From contig JAJJLU010003559.1 in NCBI GenBank assembly GCA_023807065.1, positions 1 through 52,852 on the forward strand: a stretch of DNA of 52,852 bases, given 5' to 3'. The position numbers and the translations under genes were made by a program. This document shows positions 29,367 to 37,912 of the stretch, piece after piece. Numbering within the stretch: position 1 is the stretch's first letter; each line of letters starts with the position of its first letter. The notes under the pieces were generated by a model. The model was not told the DNA's origin. It saw nothing but the letters and a program-made list of their open reading frames with translations, and ran no database searches. The stretch is from Isotricha intestinalis (Eukaryota > Ciliophora > Litostomatea > Vestibuliferida > Isotrichidae).

Positions 29367-29828
29367 ATAATTAAAATTTAATCTTATAAATTTTAATACA
29401 AAGTAAAAAATATTAAAATATAAAAAACAAAGAAATATTTATTTTATCCATTTATTTATTTAAATTAATATTTATTTAGAAATATTATATAAAATATAAA
29501 AAATTAATATTAACAAATGTATTTATCTACAAATTTTTATTAAATTCATTTAAAATAAATGATTGTGTTTTATTTATATTTTAAATAAATAAGAAATACT
29601 ATTTGAGACTTTTTATTTTTTAGTATTATTATACTTTTTATTATAATGTTTTTCATTTTCATTCTCTTGTTTTTAACTTTTCTTTATAAATAAACAATTC
29701 ATTAAGATATTGTTTAAATATGATAAAAAATTGAATTTTTCTAATTTTTAATTAAAAAATAATTTTTAACCCTGATAAATTTTAAAAAATACCAAAAATA
29801 AAATAATTTTAAAAACCTAACTAATAAT
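29367..29828. other. Intergenic, no gene seen
   Basis: A 462-bp spacer between the methyltransferase start and the glucokinase stop. It is A+T-rich with short AAATAAAT-like words and no ORF, RNA gene or repeat array that I can support. Confidence 0.6.
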
Positions 29829-30914
29829 TTATTTTCCAGCAGCTTCAATTAATCTTCTGCAATATTCCATAGAACCTCTCATACCTAAATCATGAACTTT
29901 AATAAGAATAACAGGAGTATTTTTCAATACATCACTTAATCTTCCCTTATCAGTGAAAGCTTTTTTCCAAATATCACTCTTAATGACTAAATCTTGAAGA
30001 GCAACACTTAATCCTCCTAATAGATACAATCCTCCAGAAGGTAAATACATTAAAGCAACATTACCAGCAGCTTGTCCATATAATTCAACAAAGAATTCAA
30101 GTGTTTTTTCACATAATTTACATTCTTTTTTCAATCCTTTAGATACTATTTGATTATTAATTTGAAGTTGAGTATCAGAATTTGTTGTTCCTTGAAAGAC
30201 TTTTACTTGATCAAATAATTGTTCATCATGACTGACTTTGATTTGTCCAGAAAGGAATTTATAAATGGGAATAATAGCTTGTCCACAAGTGGCTCTTTCA
30301 GCAGAGACATGATCAATATTATAATATTTCATAAGGAATTGCATGTATTTAAATTGTAATTCATTTCTAGCAGGGAAATCACTGTGAGATCCTTCTGCAC
30401 CGCAAACTAAATGATATTTATCTCCTTCATTCTTAGTAAGATATCCGACACCTAATCCAGTACCAGGACCTAAAGTAGCTTTAGGTCCATTAGGATCAAT
30501 AGGTTTATCATTGACAATTAAGTAATCAACTCCTTTAACCATCTTAGTTTGAATACCATAACCATTAGCAACAAAATCATTAAGAAAAACTACTTTTTCA
30601 ATACCCATTGCTTTAGCTAATTCTTCTCCATTTACTGAATTCCAATGTTGTACATTCGTAAATTGAAGAACAGTGTTATTCTTTATTGGACCAGGTACTC
30701 CAAATACTGCAAAACGAGGATAGTTTGGTGTACCTTTAAATGGAGCAAGGTATTGTGTAAGTAAATCATGAACGTTTTTAAAGTTAAAAGATAAAAGGTA
30801 TTTGTTATCTACTAATTCATGTTGGTCGTCGGGGTTTGCTGTTATTTTTAAAAGACATAAACGAGAGTTTGTTCCTCCTATGTCACCTGCGAGAATTGGT
30901 ACTTTTGCACTCAT
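29829..30914 (-). CDS. glk: Glucokinase, bacterial type
   Basis: This 361-residue enzyme phosphorylates glucose with ATP at the entry to glycolysis in the cytosol. Key motifs of bacterial-type glucokinase are all present: phosphate-binding DIGGTNSRLCLL (11-22), FGVPGPI (71-77), catalytic Asp in FLNDFVANG (D113), GPGTGLGVGYL (149-159), CGAEGSHSDF with the glucose-contacting Glu174/His177, VSAERATCGQ (203-212), and a final GGLSVAL near 298. It is somewhat longer than the 320-residue E. coli enzyme through small loop insertions. It is not a fungal/animal hexokinase; glucokinases of this type are known in several protists, often explained by old lateral transfer. Codon choice is richer in C/G than in its neighbours and there is a long A-rich leader, both pointing to high expression. 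Confidence 0.95.
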   Translation of the reverse strand: MSAKVPILAGDIGGTNSRLCLLKITANPDDQHELVDNKYLLSFNFKNVHDLLTQYLAPFKGTPNYPRFAVFGVPGPIKNNTVLQFTNVQHWNSVNGEELAKAMGIEKVVFLNDFVANGYGIQTKMVKGVDYLIVNDKPIDPNGPKATLGPGTGLGVGYLTKNEGDKYHLVCGAEGSHSDFPARNELQFKYMQFLMKYYNIDHVSAERATCGQAIIPIYKFLSGQIKVSHDEQLFDQVKVFQGTTNSDTQLQINNQIVSKGLKKECKLCEKTLEFFVELYGQAAGNVALMYLPSGGLYLLGGLSVALQDLVIKSDIWKKAFTDKGRLSDVLKNTPVILIKVHDLGMRGSMEYCRRLIEAAGK

Positions 30915-31160
30915 TTTTTATATATTTTTTTCCCTCAGTTTTTAGATTTTTATATTTATTTTTTTATATATTTTTTCAAGAGGATGTTTTCGGCTAATTT
31001 ATTGGAATTTTTTAATATAGTTTTTTTTCATTTCATCCTCGTTTGCTTTTTGTTTGATGTTGATTTTTGATGATTTATTTACTTTTTTTCAATTTTATCA
31101 AGTTTTTAACTTTTTTTTGGGTTAATGGGTTTTTGACTTATTTTTTTTCATTTTTTAACA
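30915..31160 (-). promoter_or_regulatory. A-rich, T-poor leader of the glucokinase gene with uORF
   Basis: On the sense (minus) strand the roughly 245 bases before the ATG are A-rich and poor in T, unlike other spacers here. They contain GTCAAAAACCCA (31137-31126) followed by a GTTAAAAACTTG copy, matching the arrangement upstream of the PfkB gene. An upstream ATG starts a 15-codon reading frame that covers this element and ends in TAA. This is probably the 5' untranslated region or promoter of a strongly expressed gene. Confidence 0.5.
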
Positions 31161-31664
31161 GGTTGTTTTGGATGTTTTTAAAAAGAAATTAAAATTAAAG
31201 TATTATAAATTTATTATGTTAATTTTTTTAATTTTTTTGACACCCCTAAAAATGTGTTTTTTTGAGAATTAACATTTATGTATGAAAGTTAATTCATTTC
31301 TTTCATTATATTATTTATTAAATTAGAAATCATCATTTTAAACATTTGTTACAAATTTAAGTTATTTATTATTGAAATTATTAAGAATTAAATAATATAT
31401 TAAATATAACTGAAGTCTATTTAATCGATTAAATAAATTATATATTAAATAAATGAATTTTTAGACTTTAAAATTAATTAAAAATGAAATCCAAATTTTT
31501 TATTCGAACTTAAAAAATATACATTCCCTTAAATATCTGAAAATGTCTTTTAATAATCTTATAATAATAATAATTATTTAATATTAAATTAAAAAAAAAT
31601 TTTGAATATTTTTGATAATACATAAAACTATAAAATTGATTAAAAATTAAAATTTAATAATAAT
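31161..31664. other. Intergenic, no gene seen
   Basis: The rest of the 750-bp gap upstream of glucokinase. It is A+T-rich without a supported gene; the only distinctive item is an 18-bp palindrome at 31418-31435. Confidence 0.55.
31418..31435. repeat. 18-bp perfect palindrome
   Basis: TATTTAATCGATTAAATA is its own reverse complement and centres on the only CG step nearby. It could be a dimeric protein site or chance in A+T-rich DNA. Confidence 0.4.
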
Positions 31665-32609
31665 TTATTTTTTATTTCCCCCACTTGAAATAAATCCTTT
31701 TTGATTAATCCATTTCATTTTATCTTCCATTCTTTCCATTCTTTTGATATCATTATAAGTAATAAAATTACCTAATTTTTTTTTAAAATCTTCAACAGAA
31801 AGATTATTATTATTTCTTGCTTTGGAATTTTTATTATTTTTCTTTTCATTAGGATCAGTAATTAAAGGATCAATTTTATTTTGTTTAGGAATAATAATTT
31901 CAGTAGTAATTTTTGAATATAAAGGATTTGATTTTTTTAAAATATTTAAATATTTTTTAAAATCAAAAGCTAAATCATTATATAAGAAACTAACTTGATA
32001 TGATGTTAAAGATTTAGGTTCACAAATATAATTTTTTTCTATTAACATATCATTAAAGAATGTTTCTATTTGTTTATTTAAATCTAAACCATTTGAAATA
32101 TTATTGATTATTACTATATTTGAATATGATTCGTTTATTTCTTCTGATTTTTGTATTATTTTTTTTACTTCAAAAAATTTTATTTTATTATCTTTTATTA
32201 AATCATTTATTTTTGTTTTTTTATTTGTTAATTCTTTTTCAAGATAAAATATTTGTAAATCAGTTTCATTTATTTTTAATTCATTACTTATTATTTTCTT
32301 CATTTCTCCAAATGTGAAATTTAATTTTTGATTTTTTATTTTATAATGTTCTCTTCTGAAAATATAATCAATATTTAATTTTAAAGGTAAAGTTTTTTTA
32401 TTTTTTTCAGGATTTTTTTCCTGTATTGTTTCTAATTCTTTTTTATTTTTATTTTTATTTTCTTTTGATTTTTTAAAGTCTTGAACTGTTTTTGCTTTTT
32501 CTGATGATTTTGAATTTGTTGTTTTATTTAATTTTGATGATGTTGTTAAATTTGCTTTTTCTTTTGAATTTGATTTTGTTATTCTTTCTTTATCTAATTT
32601 ACTACTCAT
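31665..32609 (-). CDS. Lys-rich protein with ubiquitin-like fold region
   Basis: The 314-residue product starts with a Lys/Ser/Thr/Asn-rich disordered segment (1-70). A region resembling a ubiquitin-like fold follows at about 78-152: it has the alternating hydrophobic strands LPLKLNIDYIF and LNFTFGEMKKIISNEL, then LQIFYLEKEL and a final IKFFEV. A second conserved-looking segment (about 160-250) is followed by a Lys/Asn linker. The C-terminal helix has the pattern RMERMEDKMKWINQKGF. I do not recognise the full-length family and the ubiquitin-like assignment is by pattern only. There is no C-terminal di-Gly, so it would not be a processed modifier. It is divergent from the MIF4G gene over 161 bp. 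Confidence 0.65.
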   Translation of the reverse strand: MSSKLDKERITKSNSKEKANLTTSSKLNKTTNSKSSEKAKTVQDFKKSKENKNKNKKELETIQEKNPEKNKKTLPLKLNIDYIFRREHYKIKNQKLNFTFGEMKKIISNELKINETDLQIFYLEKELTNKKTKINDLIKDNKIKFFEVKKIIQKSEEINESYSNIVIINNISNGLDLNKQIETFFNDMLIEKNYICEPKSLTSYQVSFLYNDLAFDFKKYLNILKKSNPLYSKITTEIIIPKQNKIDPLITDPNEKKNNKNSKARNNNNLSVEDFKKKLGNFITYNDIKRMERMEDKMKWINQKGFISSGGNKK

Positions 32610-32770
32610 TTAAAAAAGTAAAATTATTTTTTTATCAAAATTATAAAACAGAAAAAATAAAGTATTGTAAATTATATGTTAGTTATATTTTTATTTATTA
32701 TTTTTTATAAATTTTTTCAATTTTAATTATTATTAATTAATAATATTTTTTTTAATTTAAAATTTTTATA

Positions 32771-35230
32771 ATGTCTTTTATGAAATTATCAAAAACTAAA
32801 TCTCATTTAAAAAATAAATGTACTGTTATTAAAATAAATGATAATGGTTATCCAAAAGAATTAAATATTGAAAAACTATTTTCTAAATCTTGTAACAATA
32901 AAAATAGTAAATTTATTCTTGAAAAAAGTGTAATTTATCATACTTATACAATTTTAAATAAAAAGAAATTTTTAGATAATATTGAAAAAGTGAAATTTCA
33001 AATTGAAAATTTTAATGAATCTTTACAAATAGAAAGGTTTAAACAATCAATGAGAATTGAAAATATAAAAAAATGTTCTTTTGATAATTATAATTTTGAT
33101 TATTTACTTAGTAATTTAAATGTTAAAAAAATTAATAATTCACTTAATGAAAATTTAAAAAAGGAAATATCAGATAAAAATAAAAAAGTAAAAAAGAAAA
33201 TAAGATCTTTTTATGATAAAGAATTAGAAGAAATAATAAATTCAAATAATAAAAATAATGAAGTAATTGAAAATGAAAAAAATAAAAGAAAATTAAATAT
33301 TAATAAAAATCAAAATAATTTAAATTCAAGTAATAATAGTACAAATAAATTATTTAATAGTTCAATTTCTTCTTATAAAAATAATTCTTTAAATTTAAGT
33401 TTACATTCTTCTGTTTCTTCAAAAAAATCAAATAATATTTTGAAAAATTTTTATTTTATTGTTCCTGAAGAAAAAAAAGAATATTTTTTTAATAAAAATA
33501 AAGAAAAAATACAATTTAATAATGAATATATTAAATCTTTTAAAAATTGGAAAATTTCAAATGAAGATAAATTACTTTCTGAAGATGTTTTAAATCATTT
33601 AGAAAAAATGGAAATTTATGAAAAAAATAAAAACATTGAAAATGAAATTTTAAATTTAATTAATAATGAAAATTCTCAAAATGAAAAATTAGAAAATAAT
33701 TTTGATAAAGGAAAATTAACTTTAGATGATTTAATTGATAATAAAAGTTTAGATAATATTAATAATGAAAAAAATGAAGATGAAGAAAAAATAATGATTG
33801 ATAATTATGATAATTTAAATATTAATATAAATGATAATTTTAATGAAGAAAAGGAAAAAATAAATTTATTCAAAAATAATAATATTTCATTGTTAAAATT
33901 ACAGAAAAAATTAAAAGAAAAAGATAAAAAATATAATTCAAATGAATTATTAAATGAAAAAGAAATAAAAGACAATGAAATAAATTATTTAAATTATAAT
34001 AAGACAGAAATAGAAAAAATAATAAAAAAAGAAGAAGAAAATAATATAAAAAAAAATTTAAGATATTCAGAAGAAGAAGAAAATGAAAATTGGGCAGAAG
34101 TATCTTTAGATAATATTGAAGAAGAAATTAGTTTACCTAATTTTATTAATGAAATAAATAAAGATATTATAAAAGGAAATTTAAGAGAATTATTAAATAT
34201 GATATCTATTGATAATTATGAAGAAATAAAAAATAAAATTAAAAATATTATTAAAGATAATAATAATAATCAAGAAAAATTTATTGATTTATTATTTTTA
34301 AAAGCTATTTATGAACCCTTTTTTCAACCTTTATATTCTAAATTATGTTTTGAATTAGATAAATTTTTAATTAATAAAAAAGAAAAAATTAAATCTGCTT
34401 TGAAATTAAAAATTATTGATAATTGTAAAAAAAATTTTGCAAGTTTAAAAAAATCAACTGATAAAAAGTATTTTTTAGGTAATATTCATTTTATTTGTGA
34501 ATTAATAAACAATCAATTAATTTCTAAAAAAGGAGGAACTCAATGTATTACAAATTTATTAGAAAAGTTTTTTGAAATATCAAAAGAAAATAATATCAAT
34601 GATAGTTATATTAAATATCTTTATTTGGAAAGTATAATAATTTTTATTGAAAAATTTGGAACTATATTAATTAATAATTATAAAGATAATTTTAAAGTTT
34701 ATAAAGATGAAATTGATAAAGACATGAATAAATTAAAAGAAATTTATCAAGACACAAATTATAAAGATATGCCTTCTTATATAAAATATAAGTTAATTAA
34801 TTTAATTGAGAAAGAAAAAAATAATTGGAAACCTTATTTTTATGAAAGTTTAACACAAATTCCAATTGAAAACATTCAAAAAGCAAATAAAAAAGAAGAA
34901 AAAGAAGATATTAAAATTGATCAATCTTCAAATCATAATTTAATTAATAGTAAAAATAATAATAATAGTAGTAAAAATTTATATAAAATTAAAAATCAAA
35001 AAATGAAGAATAAAAATAAATCAAGAGATTTTTATTTCTATAATAAACATAATGAAAATAATGATTATTATTATGAAAATAATAATATTAATTATAAAAA
35101 CATTTATAACAGAGAAAATAATAATAATTTTTACCCTTACAAAAATTATAACAATCAAAATTATTACATTCATCATAAAAATTATTCTAACCTAAACATA
35201 TCTTCCTCAAAAAAAAACCTTAACCCTTAA
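32771..35230 (+). CDS. eIF4G-like MIF4G-domain protein
   Basis: The 819-residue protein has a long, mostly disordered N-terminal half rich in Asn, Lys, Ser and Glu, a MIF4G-like HEAT domain at about 455-700, and an Asn/Tyr-rich tail. The domain is recognised by KIKNIIKDN, KFIDLLFLKAIYEPFFQPLYS (about 505-525), the helices around CKKNFASLKKSTDKK, FLGNIHFICELIN (family pattern F-I-GELF) and TNLLEKFFE. A sequence YNSNELL (388-394) fits the eIF4E-binding consensus Y-x4-L-hydrophobic and lies upstream of the MIF4G domain, as in eIF4G. Known: eIF4G bridges cap-bound eIF4E, eIF4A and the ribosome in translation initiation. No MA3 domain follows, so it is a short form, one of possibly several paralogues. 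Confidence 0.8.
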   Translation: MSFMKLSKTKSHLKNKCTVIKINDNGYPKELNIEKLFSKSCNNKNSKFILEKSVIYHTYTILNKKKFLDNIEKVKFQIENFNESLQIERFKQSMRIENIKKCSFDNYNFDYLLSNLNVKKINNSLNENLKKEISDKNKKVKKKIRSFYDKELEEIINSNNKNNEVIENEKNKRKLNINKNQNNLNSSNNSTNKLFNSSISSYKNNSLNLSLHSSVSSKKSNNILKNFYFIVPEEKKEYFFNKNKEKIQFNNEYIKSFKNWKISNEDKLLSEDVLNHLEKMEIYEKNKNIENEILNLINNENSQNEKLENNFDKGKLTLDDLIDNKSLDNINNEKNEDEEKIMIDNYDNLNININDNFNEEKEKINLFKNNNISLLKLQKKLKEKDKKYNSNELLNEKEIKDNEINYLNYNKTEIEKIIKKEEENNIKKNLRYSEEEENENWAEVSLDNIEEEISLPNFINEINKDIIKGNLRELLNMISIDNYEEIKNKIKNIIKDNNNNQEKFIDLLFLKAIYEPFFQPLYSKLCFELDKFLINKKEKIKSALKLKIIDNCKKNFASLKKSTDKKYFLGNIHFICELINNQLISKKGGTQCITNLLEKFFEISKENNINDSYIKYLYLESIIIFIEKFGTILINNYKDNFKVYKDEIDKDMNKLKEIYQDTNYKDMPSYIKYKLINLIEKEKNNWKPYFYESLTQIPIENIQKANKKEEKEDIKIDQSSNHNLINSKNNNNSSKNLYKIKNQKMKNKNKSRDFYFYNKHNENNDYYYENNNINYKNIYNRENNNNFYPYKNYNNQNYYIHHKNYSNLNISSSKKNLNP

Positions 35231-35348
35231 TATTAGAAAATCTAAATATATAATATATAAAAAAACATTAAAAAAAACAAAATTAAAAAAAAATATTAAA
35301 TATTAATTAGAAAATTTATAAAAGAATTCTCTTAGACGACTACACTAG

Positions 35349-35600
35349 TATGATTTATCCTTTAAAATGATAGTAATAGGTGATTCAGAAGTAGGAAAGT
35401 ATTGTTTAACAAACAAACAACAAAAATATATTTGAAGAGCATATTATGCAACAATAACATTTGAATTTTTTTATGATTTAATGCATAAAAAATTTTTGTG
35501 GAAGCTGAAAGATTTTATGTCTTGATTTTTTGAATATTAAAATAATAACAAAGAAAATATTGGATTAGATAAATCATTTAAGAAAGTAAATATTATTCTA
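35349..35600 (+). pseudogene. Rab-type small GTPase pseudogene
   Basis: Translation from 35349 gives YDLSFKMIVIGDSEVGKYCL, a clear Rab/Ras N-terminus with the P-loop GDSxVGK. Further on come RAYYATITFEFF (Rab switch I is usually YxATIGVDFF) and HKKFLWKL in the place of the strand before the DTAGQERF motif. In-frame TGA codons occur after KQQKYI and after KDFMS, TAG just before the start and TAA further on. The P-loop Ser/Thr is replaced by Tyr, the Gln-containing switch II motif is lost, and the distance between P-loop and switch I is shortened. It is therefore a decayed copy. It lies 180 bp upstream of a RabGAP gene on the same strand. Confidence 0.75.
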
Positions 35601-35781
35601 TAATAAAATAAAAATAATGAAAAAGGAGGATGCTCTCAAAAAAATATTTTTCAAAGGTTTTTTATTTATTTAAACATTAAAAAGTAGTTTTTAAATGTTG
35701 TTTATTTTAAGATTTATTTTTTTATATTTTTTTTTTTCATTAAATTATTAATATATAGTTTAATATTATATATATTTTTAA

Positions 35782-36855
35782 ATGAATAAAACTATGGAAA
35801 AAGAAACAAGAACTTCTGATTTTTTTTTTTATAATGTAAATAACGAAATTAAGGAATATAATGATGAAGAAAATAATAAAGAAGAAAATAATATATTTTT
35901 AAATTCTTTTGTAAATATAGAAAATGATAAGAATACATTTATTGTATATGATGATAAAGAAGAAATATTGTCAGAAAATGAATGGGAAAAAATATTTCAA
36001 TCAAAAAAAAATTATTCAGATTTACCAATAGAGCTCAAAAAAAAAATAAATAATTCTTTAGAAAAAGGAATTCCAGAAAAATTACGTTTTAAAATATGGA
36101 AATTTCTTTCCCAATATGATTTATTTAAATTAAATTATGATAAAAATTTATATGAAAATTACTTAGTAAAAGAAAATAAAGAAATAGATGAAATAATATC
36201 AAAAGATATAAATAGAACATTTATAAAGAATAATTTAATAACAGAAGAAATAAAAAAAAAATTATTTAATATATTAAAAGTTTATAGTATTTATGATAGA
36301 GAAATTGGTTATTGCCAAGGAACAAATTTTATAGTTTTAACTTTATTATTGACAATAAAAAATGAAATTGATTCTTTTTGGATTTTTGTAGTAATAATGA
36401 ATGGAAAAAATTGGAGAAATTTATTTGAAAATGGAACTCCAAAATTAATGTTATTAATGAATAAATTTTTAGATGAATTAAAAAAAGAAATTCATGATAT
36501 TTATGTTTTATTAGAAAATAATGATTTAATAAAAGAATTTCCTGGTATCTTCGCATTATATTTTTCTAATATTTTTTCTTATATTAATATTCCTTTTCAA
36601 TTAACTAATAGAATTTATGATTTATTTTGGATATATGAAGAAAAAGCTATTATTGGAACTTTAATTAATTTATTTAAATTAAAAAAAAATGTTTTGTTAG
36701 ATTTTAATAATTCTGATGAGTTAAATTTATATATTAGAAATCATTTATTAAATGATTGTATTGATGATTTTGGGATTGATAAAATTATTTATAAATCTAA
36801 AAACATAAGGAAAAGTATTCATTGTATATCTGAAAGAGAGGTTCCTATAAAATAA
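35782..36855 (+). CDS. TBC-domain Rab GTPase-activating protein
   Basis: The 357-residue product is a TBC domain (about 70-340) after an Asn/Glu-rich N-terminal 60 residues. The start of the fold is LEKGIPEKLRFKIWKFLS. The catalytic Arg finger sits in ISKDINRTF (Arg145; family pattern IxxDxxRT) and the Gln finger in GYCQGTNF (Gln179; family pattern YCQG). Both are intact, so GAP activity toward a Rab is expected. A downstream segment (EFPGIFALYFSNIF to IYDLFW) matches the C-terminal half. Known: TBC proteins speed up GTP hydrolysis by Rabs to end a membrane-trafficking step. No extra targeting domain is present. The relic of a Rab gene just upstream may be coincidental. Confidence 0.92.
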   Translation: MNKTMEKETRTSDFFFYNVNNEIKEYNDEENNKEENNIFLNSFVNIENDKNTFIVYDDKEEILSENEWEKIFQSKKNYSDLPIELKKKINNSLEKGIPEKLRFKIWKFLSQYDLFKLNYDKNLYENYLVKENKEIDEIISKDINRTFIKNNLITEEIKKKLFNILKVYSIYDREIGYCQGTNFIVLTLLLTIKNEIDSFWIFVVIMNGKNWRNLFENGTPKLMLLMNKFLDELKKEIHDIYVLLENNDLIKEFPGIFALYFSNIFSYINIPFQLTNRIYDLFWIYEEKAIIGTLINLFKLKKNVLLDFNNSDELNLYIRNHLLNDCIDDFGIDKIIYKSKNIRKSIHCISEREVPIK

Positions 36856-36986
36856 TAGAAATTTTTTTTTTTTCATTAAGATTTTCTTATAGTTTTATTT
36901 AAATATATAATTTGTTTTATATTTAAATCTTTTCATAAAATGTTTTTAAACAATTTAAATATTATTATTTATTTATTTATTAAATA

Positions 36987-37667
36987 ATGGGACAATGTTG
37001 TGAAGGAATTAATTTATTTAATGCAGAAGAATATATATGTTCAATATTTAAAGATGATAATTTGAAATTAATCAATTATAATTATAATAGACTTTTAAAT
37101 TTTATAGTTAAATATAGAATTAAACAAGAAATTCGTAAAAAAGAAATTATATCAGAAATAATTCCAAAATTATTTAATAATAATGAAGATAATAATTATT
37201 TAAAGTATCATAAAGCATTTTTTAATGAAATTGTATCTGAATTGGATGATAATAATAATTATTATAATGTTATTTTATATTTTTATCCTTTTATAAATCA
37301 TGAAAATGAAAATATTGAAAAAACTTTATCTGAACTTTTAAAATTTATTTGTCCCAATTTAACCAAATATAATTTAATAAATCGAATTGAAAAATATATT
37401 TCTTTTTATACAATCAAATTAACCAAAATCGTTTTCGAAAATGAAGATGAAAATTATATGAAAGAATCGTTAGAAGAATTAAGTAAAATATATAGTACAG
37501 ATAATATTAAAAAATATGTTAATTCTATTATAGAACCTATAAAAAAAAAATATGGTAATAATGAAATTATTTCTTTAAAAGATATCATGGAACTTTTTTT
37601 GCCTTTTCATCTAGGAAATTTTCAAACAAGTAGATTATTAATTTATAATCAAATTCAGGAAAATTAA
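36987..37667 (+). CDS. Helical protein with MGxCC lipid-anchor start, unknown
   Basis: The 226-residue product starts MGQCCEGINLF. Gly2 followed by Cys4/Cys5 suggests dual acylation and anchoring to the cytoplasmic face of a membrane. The rest is helical, Asn/Glu/Lys-rich, without TM segments or a motif I know; the helical repeats could form a small HEAT/ARM-like or EF-hand-less scaffold. It sits in a run of plus-strand genes (RabGAP before it, RING protein after it, which also starts MG). That run could be functionally linked in trafficking, but spacing gives no evidence of cotranscription. Confidence 0.7.
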   Translation: MGQCCEGINLFNAEEYICSIFKDDNLKLINYNYNRLLNFIVKYRIKQEIRKKEIISEIIPKLFNNNEDNNYLKYHKAFFNEIVSELDDNNNYYNVILYFYPFINHENENIEKTLSELLKFICPNLTKYNLINRIEKYISFYTIKLTKIVFENEDENYMKESLEELSKIYSTDNIKKYVNSIIEPIKKKYGNNEIISLKDIMELFLPFHLGNFQTSRLLIYNQIQEN

Positions 37668-37912
37668 AATAAAGTATTTTTGTAAGTAGTTTTTCTTATG
37701 ATAAAATATAAAATTCATATAAATAAAATTATATAATGAAAAAAAATATTGATAATATATCCTAAATGATTTTAAAATATTAAATAATTGATTAATATAA
37801 TTTAAATAAGTGACTTTTATAAATTAAAAAATAATTTAATTTAAAATTTAATCTAAATAAAGAAGTTGTAAAAAAATATTTAAAAAAACTCAAAAAAATA
37901 ATTGAAAAAAAA

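Noticed and set aside
31131..31165. A 3' splice-site-like string (T run, then AACAG) on the plus strand near glucokinase
   Set aside because: It is on the strand opposite the glucokinase transcript and no plus-strand exon follows.
31238..31248. GACACCC word shared by the spacers at about 31240 and 51331
   Set aside because: Only seven bases are shared, the orientation relative to the genes differs, and no other similarity surrounds them.
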